Below are positions 1-7,799 of a stretch of 33,164 nucleotides of DNA, piece after piece. The translations under genes and the position numbers were made by a program. Each line of letters starts with the position of its first letter. Position 1 is the first letter of the stretch. The notes beneath the pieces are model-generated. The model searched no databases and was not told the origin of the DNA. It saw nothing but the letters and a program-made list of their open reading frames with translations. Location: the NCBI GenBank assembly GCA_021204565.1, contig JAJPZE010000055.1:1-33164 (forward strand). Reading direction: 5' to 3'. This DNA is from Prevotella sp. (GTDB lineage Bacteria; Bacteroidota; Bacteroidia; Bacteroidales; Bacteroidaceae).

Positions 1-324
1 AGCCGTAGAACGTGCCTTGCATATTCGTTACCAGGCTTGTGTCCCAGTTAGCAAGTGCGCTAATGTCCGTTAGCCCCGTACAGCCGTAGAACGTGCAGTA
101 AAGCGTCGTTACTTGGCTTGTGTCCCAGTTAGCAAGAGGGGTCAAGTCCGTTAGCCCCGTACAGCCGTAGAACGTGCCTTGCATATTCGTTACCAGGCTT
201 GTGTCCCAGTTAGCAAGAGGGGTCAAGTCCGTTAGCCCCGTACAGCCGTAGAACGTGCCTTGCATATTCGTTACCAGGCTCGTGTCCCAGTTAGCAAGTG
301 CGCTAATGTCGGTTATCCCCGTCT
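1..324 (-). repeat. 81-bp tandem repeats inside the adhesin gene
   Basis: Four consecutive 81-bp units begin at 1, 82, 163 and 244 on the plus strand, each starting AGCCGTAGAACGTGC. A more diverged unit follows to about 400. The units differ by only a few bases, and the array continues off the left edge. The 81-bp period equals 27 codons, so the frame survives gain or loss of units. Confidence 0.9.
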
Positions 325-898
325 GATAGAAAGCATAATAAAGCGTCGTACAGCTCGACACATCCCACGTCGAACAGAAGCTAATATCGTGCAACAGCGT
401 ATTCATAAACGCCCTGCCCAAGTTCGTCCACACTCCGCCATACATCGCAACGCGCGACAGCGACGTACACCGGCAGAACATCTCCCAACCGTAAGAACGG
501 TGTGAGGACGACAGCAAACCAACCGCCGCACGGAGATTCGTATTGTCTCCGAAATTAAGCACCACGTCGCCGCACCAGTACGCCCCGATAAGGTTGCTCC
601 CGTCCGCCAACGCCAACGTATCACACGTGCCGCGAACCGTCTCCCCCGCCGCAATAACCTCGTCGCTCCCGTCAACAGTAAGCACGCTCTCGCCGCCGTC
701 CCCGTTCACAAACACATACGCTATCGCCGCCCCCGTCGCCGCCCGCACCGCCGCTAACAACGACGCAACAGCACCCGCATCCGTAGCCACACTCGGCACA
801 AGAGACAAGAGCGTTTCCGCGTCAAACGACAAGCCCTTAATCCGCTCGCAGATGTTCTCCACCGCACCGCGCGTTATATGCGTTATCTTATCCGCCAT
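1..898 (-). CDS. BspA-like leucine-rich repeat (DUF285-type) phage adhesin, partial
   Basis: The gene starts with ATG at 898 (MADKITHITRGAV...) and stays open to the left edge, so its C-terminus is missing. The N-terminal ~150 residues are unlike the rest and probably attach to the particle. After that come 27-residue repeats of the form NWDTS-LVTNMQGTFYGCTGLTDLTPLA. This matches the BspA/DUF285 pattern (WD-S-VT-M-F-C-L) known from surface proteins of Bacteroidetes and other gut bacteria. The gene is the last visible one of a leftward fibre cluster, 18 bases after the 175-residue fibre gene. That position suggests a receptor-binding tip or decoy adhesin, which is inference. The repeats are nearly identical at DNA level. 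Family assignment is fairly sure; role in the virion is not. Confidence 0.8.
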   Translation of the reverse strand, partial: MADKITHITRGAVENICERIKGLSFDAETLLSLVPSVATDAGAVASLLAAVRAATGAAIAYVFVNGDGGESVLTVDGSDEVIAAGETVRGTCDTLALADGSNLIGAYWCGDVVLNFGDNTNLRAAVGLLSSSHRSYGWEMFCRCTSLSRVAMYGGVWTNLGRAFMNTLLHDISFCSTWDVSSCTTLYYAFYQTGITDISALANWDTSLVTNMQGTFYGCTGLTDLTPLANWDTSLVTNMQGTFYGCTGLTDLTPLANWDTSQVTTLYCTFYGCTGLTDISALANWDTSLVTNMQGTFYG

Positions 899-916
899 AA
901 CCAAACATACTAATAA

Positions 917-1444
917 TTATTCAAACATTGCGTCTATCTCGTCCGCCGTTATCTTCTCAAAGTCGCTCTCGGTCAAGAAGTCGGAAAGGTCGTCTTTCTT
1001 CGCGTAATCTTCAAGCTCCGTCTCCTTTGCATAAGCGTCAAGGTCGGTTGTTTTCGCGTAGCTCTCCAACTCCGACTCCTTAGCATAATCGCTCAAATCA
1101 GTACTCTTGGCGTAGTCGGCAAGGGTATCATTCAACGCCTTCGTAACAGCCGCGTCCGCCTCCTCTTTAGTGTAGTAGTCCGAAAGGTCAACGTCAAGTT
1201 TCACCTCGCCTAACTTCTCCCATGCGTTGTTGGCGTAGACGTACTCCGTATAGATATTGTTATCTTCGGTGTTCTCCCCCGCCACAAGGTAAATCTTATT
1301 CGCCTCGCCCGTCTCCGGCAACTCGCTGACCACCGTCGCCAATTCAATACCCGCCACCGCGCTCTGCGCCGCCGCTGTCGCATATGCCTTTACCTTTGTT
1401 ACAAGCTCCTGCGTTCCCGCCATTCTTAAAATCTTTGTTGCCAT
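917..1444 (-). CDS. Tail-fibre protein with YAK heptad-like repeats
   Basis: This is a 175-residue protein. Residues 1-85 form a globular N-terminal part (MATKILRMAGTQELV...). From about 88 there is DLSDYYTKEEADA, a variant of the YTKxE motif common in phage tail fibres. Then come five or six short repeats of the form L-x-YAK-x-T/E-x-L to residue 155, which should form a trimeric coiled or fibrous shaft. The C-terminus is EKITADEIDAMFE, a motif that recurs in the 483-residue fibre gene nearby. It lies between the 615-residue fibre protein and the BspA-like protein. A linker or collar role within the same appendage is plausible but inferred. Confidence 0.7.
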   Translation of the reverse strand: MATKILRMAGTQELVTKVKAYATAAAQSAVAGIELATVVSELPETGEANKIYLVAGENTEDNNIYTEYVYANNAWEKLGEVKLDVDLSDYYTKEEADAAVTKALNDTLADYAKSTDLSDYAKESELESYAKTTDLDAYAKETELEDYAKKDDLSDFLTESDFEKITADEIDAMFE

Positions 1445-1472
1445 AGTCGTGTGTTATAATTAAATTAATGAA

Positions 1473-3320
1473 TTAAAACCAAAGTGTAATCTTCGTGCCG
1501 TCGTCGTACCCGTCAAGGTTATAGTCCGCGTCGAACGGCACGACAATATCATAATACCCTATATACGCCTCGCCGCACTTCACGGGCAGGAGTATCGTTC
1601 CCGCGTCCGAAGAGGACTCTCCCGAAAGACGGATAACAGCTTCACTGCTATTTCCCTTTATCGTGAACCGTATGACGCACGTGCCGATGTAGCCCGCGTT
1701 CGCAAGGTCGTCGGGCAAGGTATACGTCTCCGCGTCTACAATACGCCCCTGTATCACTTCCGCGTCGCTCACTCCCGACATATCAAACCACTTGTCCGCA
1801 ATGGAAACAAGGTCTTTGTTCGCCTTACGTAACGAGTTGAGCAAATCGCCGTCGGACAGGTCAATGGTGTTCGTGGTAAAGGTTAAGACGTATTTGATTG
1901 CAATGCTGTTAGCGTCTTTGCCGTATGCAACCTTATACGTGCTTATCTCCGTGCCGTCGACACTGATAAAGGTTACCGCGTAACCGTAGGTCTCCTTTAC
2001 TATCTCGGCAACGAACAACGTCTTATATGTGCCGCTCCCCGTCGCGTCTTTTACTACCGCGCCGGGATACAGCTCCGCCTCGACGAAATCATCAAACGAG
2101 GTGTACGTGTTGTCGTTCTCCGTAGTCGTTTCGTCCTTGTCAAACGCTAACGCTACCTTTATCGCGTCTTCCGTTGCACTCGCGGTAAGGACGGTTAGAT
2201 TGTTCGTTACCCACGCCGCATTGCCCGTCGCCGCTTCCGCTATCATCTCCGCCACCGTTTCTTTGGAGCAAGGATCCTCTTCTACAAAAGCGTTTAGTAT
2301 GGCGTTATCCGCGCTCGTATGCGCTACCGTCCAAGCCGACCACTCTCCAATCTCCCCATCAAGGTCGCACTCCTTTACCTTATAATGCCTTACGTATTGG
2401 TATACGATATTGTCGTTGTGCTTATTACCGTCAATCACACCGTCGTCGTTAGGCATCTCGTGGGTGGTGAAGACCTGCGTTATCAGGTGAATGGAGTCGT
2501 CGGTGAAAACGTCAAGCACACCGACGTTCTTCCATACTGTGCCGGCTACGTTTGGTGAAATAACGACGTACCGCGACGTAACGCCGCTATACGGGATGTC
2601 GGTCAACGTATCCAAATCGGTTATCGCCACCGTTTTCTCCGCCACGAGCGCGTCCGTCTCGTCTTTGGTGTAGAAGTCCGATAAGCTAATGGTCTTTTTC
2701 GTAAGAACAAAACCAACCGCCCCGTCGTCCGTCGTCGTCTCTTTAAGCTCAAAGCTTTGAACGTGTCCTTCGGGCGAAATGGTCGCGAAGTAAACAGCCG
2801 GGCTCGAAGAACTACTGTCGACATATGTAACAAGCAAATTACGGCACCCGTCGCCAAAACACAGGTCGCGGATTATCGCCCCTTGCTTCAATACCGTAGA
2901 GATGAAGTCGTTGAAACTGCCGTACTTCTCAACAATCGCGATATAATCCCCTAACGCTTGATTGTAAAGGGTCTCCGTCGGGTCGAACGTTATCGTCTCT
3001 TCATCGTTGTTCAGCTCGGTCAACCCGTTCACCTGCCACACTGCCGCACAAGAGGCTATCGCCGTGCTTATTGCCTCCGCCACCTCATCCTTAGTATTGT
3101 AATTGGAGAAGTCGATGCCCGCTATCAGTTGCTGAATGAGTTGCAACGCTTCCGTTTTGGTGTAGTAGTTGCCGGCATCGGAAAGCCCGTGTGCGACGAG
3201 TATCTTTCCCGACAACTTGGAGAGGATATACGCCAATCCGTTCTTATCTAACAATTCGTTTGCCGCTTCGATCGCGCTCGTATCGCATTCCGTGCCGGCG
3301 AGGGTTATCTGTGTTGCCAT
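1473..3320 (-). CDS. Large tail-fibre/appendage protein
   Basis: This is a 615-residue protein beginning MATQITLAGTECDTS. Three YTK-type fibre motifs are visible: NYYTKTEALQ near 53, NYNTKDEVAEAI near 75, and DFYTKDETDALV near 217. These occur in trimeric tail fibres and side-fibre proteins of many phages. Between them are beta-rich segments with a repeated AAWVTNNLTVL / AVWQVNGLTEL theme near residues 94 and 370. No enzyme motif was recognised. It follows the 483-residue fibre gene after 15 bases and reads in the same leftward operon. Fibre identity is well supported by motif and position; which part it contacts is unknown. Confidence 0.7.
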   Translation of the reverse strand: MATQITLAGTECDTSAIEAANELLDKNGLAYILSKLSGKILVAHGLSDAGNYYTKTEALQLIQQLIAGIDFSNYNTKDEVAEAISTAIASCAAVWQVNGLTELNNDEETITFDPTETLYNQALGDYIAIVEKYGSFNDFISTVLKQGAIIRDLCFGDGCRNLLVTYVDSSSSSPAVYFATISPEGHVQSFELKETTTDDGAVGFVLTKKTISLSDFYTKDETDALVAEKTVAITDLDTLTDIPYSGVTSRYVVISPNVAGTVWKNVGVLDVFTDDSIHLITQVFTTHEMPNDDGVIDGNKHNDNIVYQYVRHYKVKECDLDGEIGEWSAWTVAHTSADNAILNAFVEEDPCSKETVAEMIAEAATGNAAWVTNNLTVLTASATEDAIKVALAFDKDETTTENDNTYTSFDDFVEAELYPGAVVKDATGSGTYKTLFVAEIVKETYGYAVTFISVDGTEISTYKVAYGKDANSIAIKYVLTFTTNTIDLSDGDLLNSLRKANKDLVSIADKWFDMSGVSDAEVIQGRIVDAETYTLPDDLANAGYIGTCVIRFTIKGNSSEAVIRLSGESSSDAGTILLPVKCGEAYIGYYDIVVPFDADYNLDGYDDGTKITLWF

Positions 3321-3335
3321 ATATATAACAATGTA

Positions 3336-4787
3336 TTAAAAGAGTTGGTCAATATCTTCTGCGGAAATCTCGTCGAGACCGTCGGCATTCACGCTCCCCG
3401 ATATTTTCACGGTGTTGCCCGTGCGCTCCGCCGTAAGGTTCAGCGTGTCGGTGTCGGCGGTGTTTATCTCCGTTATCGCGTCGCCGCCCGCCGTACTTGT
3501 AGAGCTACCCGTGCCATCGCCCGCGTCCGTGTTGTCAAACATCTCGTCTATCTCGTCCGCCGTTATCTCTTCAAGATTAAGAGCCTCCGTTATAGCGTCG
3601 CCGTCAATAAGCGTAAAGCTATCCAACAACTCGTCAATCTCCTCTTCGGTTATCAGGGAGTACTCCGACGTGCCGCCGACGCGGTTAAGCACCTTGTCGC
3701 ACCGCACCCAGACATATACGCCTCCGCCGTAGATATACGCCTTGTCCTGCCATAGCCCCGCCTCTTCGCCGGGCGACGACATATACTTATCCACCGTGTC
3801 CCAAAGGGTATAGAACGTGAACACCGGCACAAGCTCCGTGCCGACAATCACCGCACTTCCTACGTATGCGGCAAATATCTTCTTGTCGGTCAGCCACGCT
3901 ATGCCGTCGTAGTTGTCGGGTGCGGTCTCTTCCTTTAATATTCCGCCCGTCTCTTCGAGACTCTGTATCGTGTCGAACCGCATCGTGCCATTGGTTGCCG
4001 AGCCGTCGGCAATGCTCTCTTTCAACTCGTCTAACGCGCTTGTTAGTTGCGGGATATAGCTCCCCGTGATGTTGTTCACGGTCGTGAGCAACGACGTGAT
4101 TTTCGACGTGTTGTTCCCCACGTCCGACTGCAACGTGGTAATATTGGTTGCATTAGTCCCCGCCGTCTCTTTCAACTCGTCTAACGCACTTGTTAGTTGC
4201 GGGATATAGCTCCCCGTGATGTTGTTCACGGTCGTGAGCAACGACGTGATTTTCGACGTGTTGTTCCCCACGTCCGACTGCAACGTGGTAATATTGGTTG
4301 CGTTCGTCCCCAACGTCTCTTGCAAATCGGATACGTTGCTTTGCAGGGTCTTTACCGCCGCTACCGCTTTCTCTTTATACCCTTCTAACGTATCCTTTAA
4401 TTCTTCTACGTCCGAAGAGATGTCGTCTAACGCCTCTGTCGGGTATGCGGTGATGTTGACGGCGTTGCCGGTGTTAATCCATACGGGGCGGTTATAGTCG
4501 TCGGTTTGGCAAACGATTAGCGTGCCGGACGTATCCGCCGCGCTGTCCGTTATTATTGCCCACCAGCCCGGAACGGGACGGGGGTACGACGCTATCAGCG
4601 TATCCATAGAGGTGAACACGCCCTTACCCGCGCCGCGAATGTTCGCCACGTCGGCATAACCGCCTACACGCAAGGTTTTGGCGACATCGGCTTTCCCCTG
4701 CGCATCGATGTCTCTCTTCGCCGTCAGCGTCTTTTCTACAACCAACGAGCCTTGAACTATTACGTCTTCACTTATTATTTTCGTCAT
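3336..4787 (-). CDS. Tail-fibre protein with coiled-coil repeat
   Basis: This is a 483-residue protein. The N-terminus (MTKIISEDVIVQGSLVVEKT) has the 'induced property / added layer' look of fibre N-termini, followed by a WWAI-type domain near residues 60-110. Residues ~120-270 are Asn/Thr/Leu heptads with a 50-residue unit (TNATNITTLQSDVGNN...) present twice, expected to form a trimeric coiled coil. The C-terminal third holds a small domain and then three acidic motifs: EEIDELLDSF, EEITADEIDEMF and, at the very end, DEISAEDIDQLF. It is 12 bases after the connector candidate gene and is the first fibre in the operon, so a proximal shaft is a reasonable guess. Confidence 0.7.
   Translation of the reverse strand: MTKIISEDVIVQGSLVVEKTLTAKRDIDAQGKADVAKTLRVGGYADVANIRGAGKGVFTSMDTLIASYPRPVPGWWAIITDSAADTSGTLIVCQTDDYNRPVWINTGNAVNITAYPTEALDDISSDVEELKDTLEGYKEKAVAAVKTLQSNVSDLQETLGTNATNITTLQSDVGNNTSKITSLLTTVNNITGSYIPQLTSALDELKETAGTNATNITTLQSDVGNNTSKITSLLTTVNNITGSYIPQLTSALDELKESIADGSATNGTMRFDTIQSLEETGGILKEETAPDNYDGIAWLTDKKIFAAYVGSAVIVGTELVPVFTFYTLWDTVDKYMSSPGEEAGLWQDKAYIYGGGVYVWVRCDKVLNRVGGTSEYSLITEEEIDELLDSFTLIDGDAITEALNLEEITADEIDEMFDNTDAGDGTGSSTSTAGGDAITEINTADTDTLNLTAERTGNTVKISGSVNADGLDEISAEDIDQLF
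4016..4315 (-). repeat. 150-bp tandem duplication in the fibre coiled coil
   Basis: Positions 4016-4165 and 4166-4315 are direct repeats with only about five differences. Each encodes the 50-residue coiled-coil unit of the 483-residue fibre. The unit is a multiple of three, so the frame is kept. It looks like recent duplication that lengthens the shaft. Confidence 0.9.
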
Positions 4788-4799
4788 AATGTCTGCTTG

Positions 4800-5447
4800 T
4801 TAATCGGTTAATGATTGTGCCCTCGACTGCAACGCCTGTGCCGTGTCCGCCGCGCCGCGCTCCAATGCCGTCAACGCCGCTATCTCGCACACGCACGCCC
4901 GGTATAAACGGGTCGGGATGTCGATAACCTCGTCCCCGTCCTCACCGGTTACGATGTACGGCAACGGGATATACGCCGCTTCGGCTACGGTTGCGTCTTC
5001 GCTGTCCGACGAGTAAAACTCCAACGCCTTGCCCTGCGCCCGCTGTATGATAAACACCTCAGGACGCTCCGCCGTGCCGCGCAACGCCTTAACAGGGCTT
5101 GACTGCAAGGCGTAACGCGGGTCGCTGTCGAAAGCCGCCGGTGATACGCCGCGCGCCCAGTCGCTCATACGGAACGTTATCAGACGATAGAAGTCGGCGG
5201 GGAGTATAACCGCGCCCGCACCCTGATTGCCCCAAAGAACGCCGCCGGTGAAACTCTTCCCCTCGCCCAACGCTATCACGGGCGCAACGGAGAGTATCGT
5301 CCTTACGCCGTCGGTGATGTTGCGGTGTATTGCCTCGTCGAGCATGCGCGTGTTGATGTCAACGGCTAAAAGGTCGTTGTTGACGCGGTTGCGGTCGAGA
5401 GCGATGCGCACGTCGGGGATAAGCTTGTCGCTAACGGCTGCAATCAT
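4800..5447 (-). CDS. Putative head-tail connector/adaptor protein
   Basis: This is a 215-residue protein with no signal peptide or membrane segment. Its position directly downstream of capsid and decoration-type genes and upstream of the fibres, its size, and its mixed alpha/beta composition (N-terminal helices DKLIPDVRIALDRNRVNND, a central PADFYRLITFRMSDWARG segment, and a helical C-terminus) are like phage adaptor or tail-tubular proteins that sit on the portal. I recognise no diagnostic motif. Its ATG overlaps the stop of the 174-residue gene (TAATG), so translation is probably coupled and the products stoichiometric. Function is an inference from position. Confidence 0.5.
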   Translation of the reverse strand: MIAAVSDKLIPDVRIALDRNRVNNDLLAVDINTRMLDEAIHRNITDGVRTILSVAPVIALGEGKSFTGGVLWGNQGAGAVILPADFYRLITFRMSDWARGVSPAAFDSDPRYALQSSPVKALRGTAERPEVFIIQRAQGKALEFYSSDSEDATVAEAAYIPLPYIVTGEDGDEVIDIPTRLYRACVCEIAALTALERGAADTAQALQSRAQSLTD

Positions 5448-5971
5448 TACTCTTTCACAACGAATTTAATGCCGTTAGCCTTTGCCTCCGCTAATACCGC
5501 CGCCACGCTTAACAGTTTCTTCGACGGCACGCCGCACTCCTTTACAAGGTATTGCTTGCCGTCGCTCTCGATGTCCGACACCTCTACCGCTATCAGCCCG
5601 TCGGCATCCGTTGCCGTCTCTGCGGGGCTCTCTTCCGCCGTCGTTGCTTCGGCTATGGGGGTAACGGGCGTTTCCGTTACGGTATCCGCTTTGGTTGCCG
5701 TCTTGACGGTCTTGGCGGTTGCAAGTTTCTGCGCGGTCTTATACGTCTTTAAGAGTTTTATCTTCCCCGACTTAAACTCTTCCGAGCTTTCGATTAAGTC
5801 TTGTATGGCAAGGTTCGACGTGCGGTACTGTGCGGGAGTAATGCCGCCAGTGTTTATCGCCCCGTCGGTAAACGACAACCGAAGCGTGATGTTCTGCTTG
5901 CAATGCAACGCCGTGTGCCACTCCGTCATGCCCGGCACACCGTATATCTTTAATGTTGCGTTCGTTTCCAT
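5447..5971 (-). CDS. Conserved-looking phage protein after the capsid gene, function unknown
   Basis: This 174-residue protein has three parts. Residues 1-75 form a compact domain (METNATLKIYGVPGMTEWHT...). A low-complexity Ala/Thr/Glu linker runs from about 80 to 125. A C-terminal domain (SDIESDGKQYLVKECGVPSKKLL) looks like a small helix-bearing domain. The gene starts only 16 bases beyond the T-run of the terminator that follows the capsid gene, so it is probably expressed by readthrough at a lower level. Placement suggests a head-completion or decoration protein, but no family was recognised. Confidence 0.5.
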   Translation of the reverse strand: METNATLKIYGVPGMTEWHTALHCKQNITLRLSFTDGAINTGGITPAQYRTSNLAIQDLIESSEEFKSGKIKLLKTYKTAQKLATAKTVKTATKADTVTETPVTPIAEATTAEESPAETATDADGLIAVEVSDIESDGKQYLVKECGVPSKKLLSVAAVLAEAKANGIKFVVKE

Positions 5972-5986
5972 ATTTCAACTGAGAAT

Positions 5987-6025
5987 TAAAAAAAACGGCG
6001 GATAACGCGCGTTACCCGCCGCCGT
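5987..6025 (-). terminator. Rho-independent terminator after the capsid gene
   Basis: On the minus strand, ACGGCGG pairs with CCGCCGT around an inner TAACGCGCGTTA palindrome and is followed by eight T residues (5995-5988). It begins just 7 bases after the capsid stop codon. The next gene starts 16 bases further on without a visible promoter, which implies partial termination. Confidence 0.85.
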
Positions 6026-6031
6026 AATGTC

Positions 6032-7591
6032 TTATCCCTGAACCGCTACGCCGGTGTAGAGCTTCCACGTCTCGTCGGAGTAAACTAACATATCGCCCGT
6101 GTTAACGGTCGTGCCGTCGGAAAACGTACACGGATTGAGGAAGTAATAAACGGTGTTCTCGTCCGGGCTGTCCGGCTCGGATGTAACGAACTCGAAGAGT
6201 GCCGCGCCGGTTGACCCTGCCGTGCCAATGGTCGCCGTGTCGTCGTCGCCGCCGTCAACCCAGATATGACAATTGCCTTTAAGTACTAAGGCATCCCAAT
6301 TGATGATACCGCTGCGGCTCGCCTCCGCACCCTCTATACGCTCGTTGAACGAATGCTCCGACGAACGGACATAACGAACAAGACGGTTCTCGCCGATGAT
6401 GGCAAACGAGTTGGAATATCCCAAACGGTCGAGCGTCGGCTCACGCTTGAACTCGAAATCGCCGAACACGGTGTGTATCTTCGTTATGCTCCATCCGAGC
6501 GCGTTGGTGTTCTGCGACACCATCACCTCTTGGTGCTTGCTCCAATCTATCTTCTGTATGGACTCGAGCGCGTTCTTGCCGCAAAGACAGATACCCGTCT
6601 TAGGCACATCCTCGCCCGTGTAATAAATCTTCGCCAAAGCAATGAAACGGTCGTAGTCCCAAGCTTCCGTCTGTTTCACTGCGCGTTTGAACTGCCAGAG
6701 AATACCTTCTGAGAACCATATATACTCCATACCGCCCGTTTTCGGCGCACGCACTTGGAACTTGCCCTTGCGTCCCGCCCAGAGGGAGCGGTTGGTGCGC
6801 ACCTTGTAGTTCGCTATCGCCTGCTCGGCAATAAGTGCCTGCGTGAACGCGGGGTTGTGCTTCTTCTGGTCGGCGAAATAATCGGAAACAACGCTGTTCA
6901 TTATCCTCTTTTGGAGATAAACAACTTCCGACTTCGGCGTAATCAAATCCGGCGCAACATTCTTCTGCGTCTCGTGGCACGCATTACTCATAATAATGCA
7001 CTCCGTCCCCGCAGGTATTTCAGGCATCGTGCAATACTCGTCGGTGGCGTTCGTCTTCGGACCATTCACCGCCCGCACTATCGGATAACCCGTCGTGGCG
7101 TCAAACCCGGTAACGAACAACATCAGATACTTGCCCTGCGTCTCCGTTTGTCCCGTGATGTCGTAGCCGTTCACACCCTTAACCAATAACGTGCCGAACT
7201 CCTGCGGTATACGCGCGTCGGTTGCGCTCAACGGCAACGTCGCTTGTGCCGCGCCGGAAGAAACATCCGCCGTAGTGGTTACTTTCGCTTTCGGCTCGTC
7301 AATCATACTATGCTCCACCTCCGGCGAATTTACCTTAATAGTCTTCGCCACTAATGCCAACTGCATAAGCGGAGTGTCGTCGCTCTGGAACTTAAATAAC
7401 TGTTCGTCTACATCCGGTTCAATGAGGTTGCCCGGTTTGATATCGCCCGTTGCGCTCGCCGCCGCACTGACGGTTGTCGCCTGTCCCGGCACTTGCGTCT
7501 CCAAGCCCGCCGTACCCGTACCCGGCTCGATGTCCCCCTGTTGGAGTTGCACTCTCTCGCCGTCAATCTTGGTTACATTCTCTACTGCCAT
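6032..7591 (-). CDS. Major capsid protein
   Basis: This 519-residue protein is the best candidate for the capsid subunit. It lies immediately downstream of a scaffold-like gene, has capsid-like length, is mostly soluble mixed alpha/beta, and is followed by a strong terminator. The N-terminal ~60 residues are low-complexity (Gly/Ala/Thr/Gln). Next come DTPLMQLAL near 72 and a body with LQKRIMNSVVSDYFADQKKHN and LWAGRKGKFQ typical of HK97-fold capsids of the SU10/DUF5309-like kind, from memory. The last ~70 residues (FEFVTSEPDSPDENTVYYF) look like a small surface domain added to the fold. The 5' leader carries two copies of a CAGTAAA motif. Capsid identity is fairly sure; subfamily is not. Confidence 0.75.
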   Translation of the reverse strand: MAVENVTKIDGERVQLQQGDIEPGTGTAGLETQVPGQATTVSAAASATGDIKPGNLIEPDVDEQLFKFQSDDTPLMQLALVAKTIKVNSPEVEHSMIDEPKAKVTTTADVSSGAAQATLPLSATDARIPQEFGTLLVKGVNGYDITGQTETQGKYLMLFVTGFDATTGYPIVRAVNGPKTNATDEYCTMPEIPAGTECIIMSNACHETQKNVAPDLITPKSEVVYLQKRIMNSVVSDYFADQKKHNPAFTQALIAEQAIANYKVRTNRSLWAGRKGKFQVRAPKTGGMEYIWFSEGILWQFKRAVKQTEAWDYDRFIALAKIYYTGEDVPKTGICLCGKNALESIQKIDWSKHQEVMVSQNTNALGWSITKIHTVFGDFEFKREPTLDRLGYSNSFAIIGENRLVRYVRSSEHSFNERIEGAEASRSGIINWDALVLKGNCHIWVDGGDDDTATIGTAGSTGAALFEFVTSEPDSPDENTVYYFLNPCTFSDGTTVNTGDMLVYSDETWKLYTGVAVQG

Positions 7592-7641
7592 AAATTAATT
7601 TTGTATTTACTGTCTGTTAAAAAATTATACTTTACTGTCAT
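7582..7641 (-). other. 19-codon leader ORF overlapping the capsid start
   Basis: The sequence MTVKYNFLTDSKYKINLWQ reads from 7641 to a TAG that overlaps the capsid ATG. It is preceded by AGGAGAG five bases upstream, an unusually good Shine-Dalgarno for this genome. Its first codons (ATGACAGTAAAG) closely resemble the first codons of the scaffold (ATGGCAGTAAAG) and capsid (ATGGCAGTAGAG) genes. It may be a regulatory leader or only a relic; translation is unproven. Confidence 0.3.
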
Positions 7642-7649
7642 ATCTCTCC

Positions 7650-7799
7650 TTATCCTTTGTCCCGTTCCGCCTGTGGCGGGTCTGCGCGGAACAACACGCT
7701 TGCCGTCATACATTCTCCGGGCAATTGCGTCGGCAACCCCGCACTGCCCTGCGACGCTTTAATGCGTCCCGTACCGAACACTATCGTCTCGCCGTCCAT
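7650..7799 (-). CDS. Small 49-residue protein coupled to the scaffold gene
   Basis: The ATG shares one base with the scaffold stop codon (TAATG), and the frame runs 49 codons (MDGETIVFGTGRIKASQGSA...) to TAA at 7650. The codon use matches the neighbours, and the gene fills the whole gap up to the capsid leader, so it is probably real. No domain or membrane segment is visible. Its place between scaffold and capsid suggests a head-assembly or decoration protein made in proportion to the scaffold. Function is unknown. Confidence 0.55.
   Translation of the reverse strand: MDGETIVFGTGRIKASQGSAGLPTQLPGECMTASVLFRADPPQAERDKG

Noticed and set aside
1..324. Possible CRISPR-like array at the left edge (regular 81-bp repeats)
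   Set aside because: The repeats are contiguous, in frame and encode BspA-type leucine-rich units; there are no unique spacers and no cas genes.
7068..7096. Extra late-promoter motif (CGGATAACCC) inside the capsid gene
   Set aside because: The flanks do not match TTAACGGATAAC, and no TAnnTTTG box lies 23 bases away; it is coding sequence.
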